Source: Rubrobacter sp. (lineage in GTDB: Bacteria; Actinomycetota; Rubrobacteria; Rubrobacterales; Rubrobacteraceae). From it: a stretch of DNA of 5,956 nucleotides. The stretch's first letter is position 1. Each line of letters begins with the position of its first letter. A program made the translations under genes and the position numbers. Under the pieces are notes generated by a model. The model saw only the letters and a program-made list of their open reading frames with translations. It did no database searches and was not told the DNA's origin. The stretch lies in NCBI GenBank assembly GCA_016781705.1, contig JADDPV010000184.1:1-5956 (forward strand). Direction: 5' to 3'. Shown in pieces: positions 1 to 5,147 of this stretch.

Positions 1-2119
1 TCATGAGGTCGATCTGGCGGGTGAGCATGAGGATCTTGCCGTCTAAAGCGCCCGCCAGCGCGCGCCGGCGGACCTCTTCGGGATCCTCGTCCTCGGCGTC
101 GCTCGCGCTGGCGAGCAGGCTTATGTTCATGTAGTTCTTGCCGAGGTCGCACGGGTTGAACTTGTGGGGGCTGCCCACCCCGAAGACGACGTACTGGCCG
201 TTTATGGCGCGGGCGACCCGGCCGTAGCCGGAGTTGCCCTCCGGGTCGATCACCACCACCCGGTGGCCGCGCATCCTCAGGCGCGTCGAGAGGGCCTTCA
301 CGGTGACGGTCTTGCCGCCGCCCGAGGTCCCGAGGACGACCATGTGCGGGTTCACGAGCTCGCGGGAGTCGAGCACGATCAGGCCGCCCGAGTAGGGATC
401 GATTCCCATCAAGACCCCGTCGGGGTGGTCGATCTGGTAGCTCCCGTAGACGAACAGGCACGCCAGGGCGTTGGTGAGCATGCCCGAGTTGGCGTAGCGC
501 CTGGACAGCAGGTTCTTGCCCAAGGGGAGCGTCGAGACGAAGCCCTCCCAGCTCTCCTCCCTGGCGAGCTTGGCGTCGGCCCTTATGCCGGCCAGCTTCG
601 TCTTCACGCTCTGCACGAGCGAGCCCAGCGCCTCCTTGGACTCGGCCTCGCAGTGGATCAGGAAGGAGAGGTCGAAGAAGCCCTGGGTGCCCGTCTGCAG
701 CTCGCTCATCGCCTGCTCGGCGGAGTAGCGGGCGATGGCCCGCTGGTTGGCGCTTATCACGTCGCCGTCGGAGGCGGTGTGCTCAGCCGCGGTGAGCTCG
801 GCGACCTTGCCGCCGAGGATGCCCACCGCCTTGTCCTGAGAGAGGGGCTTTACGTACTTGACGAGCTTCACGCGCCCGGGGATCGAGAGCAGGCCCCTCA
901 GGTCCCCGAAGCCGACGTCCGGCGGCCAGTCGTACATAAAGAGCGTCGCGTGGTAGCGGTTGCCGACCCGGACGTAGTCGGGGTGGATCCTCACGGCGTC
1001 CGGGGAGATCTTGTCGGCGAGGGTAAGGTCCCCTATGCCGACCGCCGGCGGCGCGGGCTTGCGGCCCTTCTTGGCGGTGGCCTTGCGGACCTTCTGGGCC
1101 GCCTTTATCACCCTGCCCAGCTTGTGCGGCGCCAGCGAGCCGTAGCCGCCGACCTCCAGGGTGACCGGCTCCCACATCTTGGGCGGCGGCCCGTCCTCCT
1201 CCCCGCTGGCCTGCCCCTTGAGGAACTCCAGGAGCTCTAGATCCGAGAGGAGCCTGAGGCGCGCGCCGATCCTGGAGAAGGCGTCGACTACGACCTCGTA
1301 GCGGCCGGCGAGCATCCGGTAGGCCTCCTCGGCCTCCTCCTGCAGCCTCACGGCGTCCTTGACCTTGGGGCGCTTCTTATGGCGGCCCTTCTTGTCCGGG
1401 TTCTCGGGCTTGTAGGGCAGGATGACGTAGCCCTTGCGGTCGTAGACGTTGTAGAGGGGGACTATCTGCTCGAGGAAGGAGAGGTGGTCGCGGGCGAAGT
1501 CCGCGAGGTCGCGCTCGTGCGGCTTCACCTCCTCGACGATGTGGCGCTTGAGGGTGCCGGCGTAGGTCTTGACGTTGCCTTCGCGGGAGCGGGTGATCTC
1601 GACGATTGGAAAATCGATCCGGTTGTAGAGCTGGGCGACCGCGGCCCAGATCCTCTGCTGCTCGGTTACGCCGGCCAACGAGAGCGAGACGGGCTGGACC
1701 TCGAGGCAGACCAGGTAGGTGCCGTCCCTGGTCCGGAGCATCTCCCAGTAGATCTTCTCCGCCGGGAGCGCCTCCTGGACCGAGTCCCTCAGAGGCTTCC
1801 TGCCGGCCCGCGAGCGCCTCCACAGAAGCTTCTTGGGTCTCATGGCGTTTGTGATCTTCCTTTCCATCCACCAGTCGAAGTGGCGGCCGTCGTACTTGAC
1901 GAAGGCGACGAAGAGGGCCAGAAAAAACAGCGGGCCGAAGAGGACGAGCGCCTGCGCCGTGGTCAGCGGGACGACCTTGGTGAGCTGCTTGTAGGCCATC
2001 CAGTAGCCGAAGATGGATGCCACGATGATCACGCCCTGCCGCTTGTCCAGGCCGATGCCGAAGAGCTTGAAGACCTTCTGCTCGCCGCTTAAGGCCTTGA
2101 GGATCGGGAAGCGGTACAA
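1..2119 (-). CDS. PrgI-VirB4 fusion: conjugative type IV secretion ATPase (3' end outside window)
   Basis: This gene encodes the cytoplasmic motor ATPase of a conjugative type IV secretion system, fused to its membrane partner. I read 706 codons without a stop; the C-terminus lies beyond base 1. Residues 1-85 look like a PrgI domain: the N-terminus reads YRFP and two hydrophobic segments follow at about 29-43 and 55-74. Residues from about 125 resemble the VirB4/CagE N-terminal region. The Walker A motif GTSGGGKT is at residues 597-604 (bases 331-308), followed by VVVIDPEGN, typical of VirB4 after the P-loop. The Walker B and C-terminal motifs are outside the window. Two Lys/Arg-rich hydrophilic stretches lie near residues 240-255 and 336-358. 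The start is a TTG at 2119-2117, chosen because a strong GAGGAGG lies 8 bases upstream and no ATG or GTG fits the PrgI start better. It begins 14 bases after the preceding gene stops, so it is probably cotranscribed. Family assignment is strong; fusion to PrgI is read directly from one unbroken frame. Confidence 0.93.
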   Translation of the reverse strand, partial: MYRFPILKALSGEQKVFKLFGIGLDKRQGVIIVASIFGYWMAYKQLTKVVPLTTAQALVLFGPLFFLALFVAFVKYDGRHFDWWMERKITNAMRPKKLLWRRSRAGRKPLRDSVQEALPAEKIYWEMLRTRDGTYLVCLEVQPVSLSLAGVTEQQRIWAAVAQLYNRIDFPIVEITRSREGNVKTYAGTLKRHIVEEVKPHERDLADFARDHLSFLEQIVPLYNVYDRKGYVILPYKPENPDKKGRHKKRPKVKDAVRLQEEAEEAYRMLAGRYEVVVDAFSRIGARLRLLSDLELLEFLKGQASGEEDGPPPKMWEPVTLEVGGYGSLAPHKLGRVIKAAQKVRKATAKKGRKPAPPAVGIGDLTLADKISPDAVRIHPDYVRVGNRYHATLFMYDWPPDVGFGDLRGLLSIPGRVKLVKYVKPLSQDKAVGILGGKVAELTAAEHTASDGDVISANQRAIARYSAEQAMSELQTGTQGFFDLSFLIHCEAESKEALGSLVQSVKTKLAGIRADAKLAREESWEGFVSTLPLGKNLLSRRYANSGMLTNALACLFVYGSYQIDHPDGVLMGIDPYSGGLIVLDSRELVNPHMVVLGTSGGGKTVTVKALSTRLRMRGHRVVVIDPEGNSGYGRVARAINGQYVVFGVGSPHKFNPCDLGKNYMNISLLASASDAEDEDPEEVRRRALAGALDGKILMLTRQIDLM

Positions 2120-2127
2120 GAGCCGGC

Positions 2128-2134
2128 CCTCCTC
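2128..2134 (-). promoter_or_regulatory. Ribosome binding site GAGGAGG fixing the TTG start of PrgI-VirB4
   Basis: On the minus strand GAGGAGG lies 8 bases before TTG at 2119-2117. It overlaps the TAG stop (2136-2134) of the upstream small membrane protein gene by one base, so a ribosome ending that gene would finish on this site. This decides the rare TTG start and suggests translational coupling. Confidence 0.75.
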
Positions 2135-2466
2135 TACGCCCCGGCCACCGCGACGAACGCCGAGAGCGTCTCCGGGAGCACGCTGCCGAGGAGGGCGACG
2201 GCGGCGAAGCCGGCGACGAAGCCGAGGGCCTCCGGGACCACGGCCTCCGGCGAGAGGGCCTCGGCCGCCCCGCGGACGGCGGGGAGCGCCGCGAGGGCGA
2301 GGACCGGCGCGGCAGCGAGCCCGAGGGAACCGTGGCCCGCCGAGGCGAGCTCGCTGGCGGCGGCCGAGGCGAGGCACAGCAAAGAGGCTGCGTAGGCCCC
2401 CCTCGCGACGCCGGAGGCGAAGAGCACGTGCGCTCGGCAGCGGGTCTTGCGGAGGCTCGGCGCCAC
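2134..2466 (-). CDS. Small hydrophobic membrane protein in the transfer operon, unknown function
   Basis: This encodes a 110-residue protein that I do not recognise as a family. It starts with GTG at 2466, three bases after the pilin stop codon, and ends 14 bases before the PrgI-VirB4 start. The N-terminus is basic (residues 1-12 with several Arg/Lys). Most of the rest is Ala/Leu/Val-rich, with likely membrane segments at about 14-38, 47-66 and 80-109, separated by short loops containing Glu and Pro. By position, between VirB2-like and VirB4-like genes, it sits where virB3 sits in Gram-negative systems. However, the VirB3-equivalent PrgI domain appears to be fused to VirB4 here, so this may be an extra inner-membrane channel subunit. 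Operon location, a good ribosome binding site and clear hydrophobic patterning support it being a real gene; the function is inference from position only. Confidence 0.72.
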   Translation of the reverse strand: MAPSLRKTRCRAHVLFASGVARGAYAASLLCLASAAASELASAGHGSLGLAAAPVLALAALPAVRGAAEALSPEAVVPEALGFVAGFAAVALLGSVLPETLSAFVAVAGA

Positions 2467-2469
2467 CGG

Positions 2470-2979
2470 CTACCCGCCTCCCCCGCCGCCCCCGGCGAAG
2501 CTCTCCATCAGGCCGATGATGTCGTCGATCAAGAGGCCGGCGACGATGGCGATCCCGCTGCCGGTCATGCCCATGTGGGCGGCGTGATGCATGTTCTCGT
2601 TGGTGCGGGCGACGGCCTTCACGCCTATGCTCGCGATCATGCCCAAACCGCCCAGGGAGGTCATGATCCCGGAGAGCCAGTCGGTCGCGTTGTCGATGGC
2701 GCCCTGGATCTGGCCACCCGCCTGCGCGAAGGCCGGCTCCGCGAAGAGGGTGAGCGAGACGTAGACGAACAAGGTCACGACCAACGCGAAGAACAGGTAC
2801 TTGGCGGCCCGGGAGAGGATGGCCTCCGCCCGGGCGAGAGGGGGCTCGGGCGCGGCGAGGACCGGCGAGGCCGGGATCTCGTTGGGTCGCGACGAGTCGT
2901 GGGCGGGTGGACGGCGCTTGAACCGGTAGCGGATACGGGGGTCCGGGTTTGGATCGCCGGGATTGCGGTGCAATTCCAC
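2470..2979 (-). CDS. VirB2/TrbC-like pilin-type protein with long leader and poly-glycine tail
   Basis: This encodes a 169-residue protein, probably the major pilin or channel subunit of the transfer apparatus. Residues 1-59 are hydrophilic, basic and proline-rich. A signal-like hydrophobic core follows at about 61-80, with a plausible signal peptidase site after AFA at residue 85. Two further hydrophobic segments lie at about 103-120 and 140-158, joined by a polar loop with His131, His132 and His135. The predicted mature part of about 84 residues and its two-helix hairpin match the VirB2/TrbC layout. The C-terminus is seven glycines. The frame is also open far upstream, antisense-like through the coupling protein gene, so the start must be chosen: GTG at 2979 has AAAGGAG 7 bases upstream and lies 38 bases after the coupling protein stop. 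Sequence identity to classical VirB2 is not obvious; the call rests on topology and gene order. An alternative is a Maff2-like small membrane subunit of Gram-positive elements. Confidence 0.78.
   Translation of the reverse strand: MELHRNPGDPNPDPRIRYRFKRRPPAHDSSRPNEIPASPVLAAPEPPLARAEAILSRAAKYLFFALVVTLFVYVSLTLFAEPAFAQAGGQIQGAIDNATDWLSGIMTSLGGLGMIASIGVKAVARTNENMHHAAHMGMTGSGIAIVAGLLIDDIIGLMESFAGGGGGGG
2477..2481 (-). promoter_or_regulatory. Ribosome binding site GGAGG inside the pilin's glycine-tail codons
   Basis: The last seven sense codons of the pilin-type gene are all glycine (2493-2473). Their run of G and A creates GGAGG 10 bases upstream of the GTG start at 2466-2464 of the next gene. 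The TAG stop lies between the site and the start. This supports the GTG start and predicts that translation of the two genes is linked. Confidence 0.6.
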
Positions 2980-2986
2980 TCTCTCA

Positions 2987-2993
2987 CTCCTTT
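2987..2993 (-). promoter_or_regulatory. Ribosome binding site AAAGGAG fixing the pilin GTG start
   Basis: On the minus strand AAAGGAG is followed by 7 bases and then GTG at 2979-2977. It lies in the 38-base gap after the coupling protein stop and separates the true start from the long open frame upstream. Confidence 0.75.
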
Positions 2994-3017
2994 CGTGCGT
3001 TTCGGGTACTGGGGCCG

Positions 3018-4661
3018 TTAGGCGTCGGGTTGGCTCTGCGGGGTCGTCGGCGTCCCTCCTCTCCTCGGGCTGCCCCAACCGCGGCGGGTCCGCCGCCTGG
3101 GGACCGGGGGCGCCAGGGGGGCCGTCATGAGCGTCGGGGCCTGGAGGCGCCCGTTGCGGACCAACTGCACGAGCCAGCTTCCGCGCGGGATCTCGCGGAT
3201 CTCCCACACCGAGTAGCGCGCCTTCTCCTGCTCCCTCTTGCCGACGGAGACGGTCGAGGGGTGGAGGGTCAGCGGACGCCTCGTGTGCCGGACGTCGGTG
3301 ACCTCCTGCTCGACGAAGCCCATCATCGCCTGGGCCTCGGTCGCGTCGTGGGGGTCGAGCCCGCCGGAGACGAACTTGTTGTGCGCGTTGTTGGCGACGA
3401 CGGCCTTCAGGACCGGTGGGAGCATCTCGAAGGACTGGTAGGAGAGGTAGACGCCGGTGTTGAAGTGACGGGCCTGGGCGAGCCAGGAGGAGAAGTCGGT
3501 GGCCGCGGCCTCGTTGGCGTGGCCCAAGGTGTTGTGGACCTCGTCCAGGTAGGCGATCACGGGGTAGGCGCTCCTGCCCCGATCCAGTACCTCCTGCTGG
3601 AAGCGCTGCAGCACCCAGAGCGCGAGCGCGCGGCTCGCGGCCGGACCCACCGGGCCCTGGGGCATGCGGAAGAGGACCAGGCCGCCCGAAGAGAGGGCGG
3701 CGCCCATGTCCACGTGGCGCTCCCCCTCCGTGGGGCTCAGGGCGCTCTTCACGAGCCGGCGGCCGAGAACCATGTCCAGGCTCGCCTGCAGGCCGCTGGT
3801 GAACTCCGAACGCTGCCGGCGGCCCCAGATGCCGAACCACCGCTTCTCGAACCAGCGCTTGGTGTCCGGGGTCAGGCAGGGGTTGTTGAGGGTGACGGGT
3901 TCGTCGTAGTCCCGGCGCTTGCGGCCACCGCCGCCCCCGTCGCGGACCACGCCGAGGGCGTCGTTCATGAACCTCTCGTCGGTGAGAAGCTCGTCTACCA
4001 GCCCCAGGGTCGGGTTTACGCCCTTCCACTCGCCGTGGGCGTGGGCGGCGAAGACCATGCGGCGCATGACCGCGGCGTTGAAGTTCTTGAAGAAGTCGTC
4101 GTTGGAGGCGCCCGCGATCATCATGGTCGAGACGGCCTGCTCCGCGGCGCGCTCCGGGTCGCCGGCCAGAGGGTTCCACTTCCACGAGTCCTGCGCGCCG
4201 AGGTCGAAGTTGAAGACCGGGCGGCCGAGGGCCCTCGCGTAGGGGATGAGGCGCTCGCCGAGGTCGCCGCCGGTCTCCATGACGAAGACCGTCAGGCCGA
4301 GCCCGAGGTCCTGAACGGCGAGGTTCAAAAGCAGGGTGGTCTTGCCCTGACCCGTAGGGCCGACGACCTGGTTGTGCATCATGCGGTCCACGAGCCGCTG
4401 GACCACGAGGCACCCGAGCAGCGCGTCGCGCCGGCTATCCGCGCGCCTGCCGGCCACGATCTCGCCGGGGCTGCCGGTGAGGTGGTTGCGTAAGGGGACG
4501 CGCGCCCGCCGGCCGACGTAGAGGGCGCCGGCGAGGAGGCCGAGGCCGAGGCCGCCGTGGACGAGGTTGGACGGGTCCGACGTCGCCGCGGCCCACTCGT
4601 CGTGGTGCTCGGCGGCGGCCATCACGGCGTCGTAGACGGGATCGAAGTCCCCTCTGAGCAT
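3018..4661 (-). CDS. VirD4/TraG-family type IV coupling protein ATPase
   Basis: This encodes a 547-residue coupling protein, the inner-membrane ATPase that links the relaxase-DNA complex to the secretion channel. A single weakly hydrophobic segment at about 33-50 would anchor it. Walker A GPTGQGKT is at residues 101-108, and Walker B ends in LDE (Asp373, Glu374), within YLDEVHN. A downstream LSYQS with Gln409 fits the sensor region of the TraG/VirD4 C-terminal domain, and NAHNKF further on is typical of the same domain. The tail from about residue 520 is basic and proline-rich and has no domain I recognise. The start is ATG at 4661; GTG at 4664 is equally placed after a weak GGGGG at 4675-4671. 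The frame stays open to 4838, but the added residues are low-complexity Pro/Arg/Ser and unlikely to be translated. It is the first gene of the transfer operon. The family call is secure; the exact start is less so. Confidence 0.93.
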   Translation of the reverse strand: MLRGDFDPVYDAVMAAAEHHDEWAAATSDPSNLVHGGLGLGLLAGALYVGRRARVPLRNHLTGSPGEIVAGRRADSRRDALLGCLVVQRLVDRMMHNQVVGPTGQGKTTLLLNLAVQDLGLGLTVFVMETGGDLGERLIPYARALGRPVFNFDLGAQDSWKWNPLAGDPERAAEQAVSTMMIAGASNDDFFKNFNAAVMRRMVFAAHAHGEWKGVNPTLGLVDELLTDERFMNDALGVVRDGGGGGRKRRDYDEPVTLNNPCLTPDTKRWFEKRWFGIWGRRQRSEFTSGLQASLDMVLGRRLVKSALSPTEGERHVDMGAALSSGGLVLFRMPQGPVGPAASRALALWVLQRFQQEVLDRGRSAYPVIAYLDEVHNTLGHANEAAATDFSSWLAQARHFNTGVYLSYQSFEMLPPVLKAVVANNAHNKFVSGGLDPHDATEAQAMMGFVEQEVTDVRHTRRPLTLHPSTVSVGKREQEKARYSVWEIREIPRGSWLVQLVRNGRLQAPTLMTAPLAPPVPRRRTRRGWGSPRRGGTPTTPQSQPDA

Positions 4662-4841
4662 CACGACGAGCCCCCGATCTTGAGCACCCGCGCCCCAGGA
4701 CGCGGCCGCTGCGCGAATCGATGGTCCCTGGGGCGGCGGCAAGGAGGTGGGGAGGAAATGCGGTGATCCGCCGCCCCCGGACGGGACGTCGCGGCGTGGA
4801 GGGGGCCGCCGCGGAGGGGAATGTCTTCGGGGTCGCACGCG

Positions 4842-4859
4842 CCGGGAGCTTCGTCCCGG
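4842..4859. repeat. Inverted repeat, hairpin with 6-bp GC-rich stem
   Basis: CCGGGA (4842-4847) and TCCCGG (4854-4859) are perfect complements around a 6-base loop. No T-run follows on either strand, so it is not a standard intrinsic terminator. In the leader of the coupling protein mRNA it could form an RNA hairpin; on DNA it could be a protein site. Confidence 0.5.
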
Positions 4860-4901
4860 GGCGAGCTTAGGGACGCGGCATCCCGGGTAGCGTCTTTGCG
4901 C

Positions 4902-4918
4902 AGCCGATACGATCGGCT
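4902..4918. repeat. Perfect palindrome AGCCGAT-ACG-ATCGGCT
   Basis: There are two 7-base arms (4902-4908 and 4912-4918) around a 3-base centre. The short loop suits a dimeric repressor operator or the inverted repeat of a transfer origin. On the plus strand it runs straight into ATCCTTG (4919-4925). See the finding on a possible nic-like site. Confidence 0.6.
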
Positions 4919-4934
4919 ATCCTTGGAGGGCCGC

Positions 4935-4949
4935 AAGGGTTCGCCCCTT
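4935..4949. repeat. Short inverted repeat AAGGG-TTCGC-CCCTT
   Basis: There are 5-base arms around a 5-base loop, and the left arm partly overlaps a second possible pairing of CCTTG (4921-4925) with CAAGG (4934-4938). The two hairpins would be mutually exclusive. The arms are short, so chance is possible. Confidence 0.3.
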
Positions 4950-5064
4950 TCGGTCGGGGTCGAGGCGGTCCCCACAGGTCGGCAAACTCGTCGGGGCCGC
5001 TTCGACCGGGCTTTTCTTTGCGGCTCAGTCTTTCATGGGGCGGGGGCCGAAACAGTCCCCCAAG

Positions 5065-5117
5065 AGATACTTTTCGGATACCTTTCGGACACCCCGAAGG
5101 ATACCGTCGGGGTATCC
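5065..5117 (-). promoter_or_regulatory. Phased array of GGTATCC-like units, probable protein-binding site
   Basis: Read on the minus strand, GGTATCC occurs at 5105-5099, GGTGTCC at 5093-5087, GGTATCC at 5082-5076 and a weaker AGTATCT at 5071-5065. Start-to-start distances are 12, 11 and 11 bases, about one helical turn each. An inverted exact copy sits at 5111-5117 and pairs with the first unit as a palindrome around a 5-base centre (5106-5110). Seven-base units with 4-base spacers on one face of DNA resemble direct-repeat operators of winged-helix regulators such as the PhoB/OmpR family, or iterons. The repeats are directly visible; the binding role is inference. Confidence 0.6.
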
Positions 5118-5147
5118 GTGCGGGAGAGCGGGATCCGGCGTGGGCGG

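Larger units (their letters stand above)
4665..5147. other. Gene-free regulatory or oriT-like region upstream of the transfer operon
   Basis: This stretch of about 480 bases lies between the end of the LuxR-type gene and the start of the coupling protein. I see no convincing coding frame. It is less uniformly GC-rich than the genes, with small AT-richer patches such as 5014-5036 and 5062-5090. It contains a phased repeat array (5065-5117) and inverted repeats at 4842-4859, 4902-4918, 4935-4949 and 5099-5117. GTCGGGG recurs at 4953-4959, 4990-4996 and 5106-5112, which may be chance at this GC content. The transfer-operon promoter should be here, reading leftward, but I cannot identify a convincing -35/-10 pair. 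The position and repeats would also suit an origin of transfer. Confidence 0.55.

Noticed and set aside
164..1240. Long plus-strand open frame of 358 codons opposite the VirB4 gene
   Set aside because: It is antisense to an unambiguous ATPase frame with a Walker A motif. Long antisense frames are expected at this GC content, and its product has no recognisable domain.
2470..4413. Reading the pilin frame as a 647-residue protein
   Set aside because: The upstream part overlaps the VirD4 gene in another frame and is low-complexity Pro/Arg/Gly. A clear ribosome binding site and GTG at 2979 mark the real start.
2949..4493. Plus-strand open frame of 514 codons opposite the coupling protein gene
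   Set aside because: It mirrors the VirD4 frame, and its composition (Val, Gly, Glu, His, Arg) is what a complementary strand of a GC-rich gene gives.
4925..4950. Possible minus-strand promoter with TTGCGG and TCGTAT about 18 bases apart
   Set aside because: The -10 match is poor and the sequence overlaps the palindrome, so I cannot support it as a promoter.
4661..4975. Minus-strand frame of 104 codons whose TGA overlaps the coupling protein ATG
   Set aside because: The TGATG overlap looks like coupling, but the product is Pro/Arg/Ser-rich without motifs, codon use is unlike the neighbouring genes, and the frame spans the palindrome and hairpins.
5042..5061. GGGGG and CCCCC arms as a terminator for the LuxR gene
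   Set aside because: The 5-base homopolymer arms surround a 10-base loop and no T-run follows on the minus strand. This can arise by chance at this GC content.
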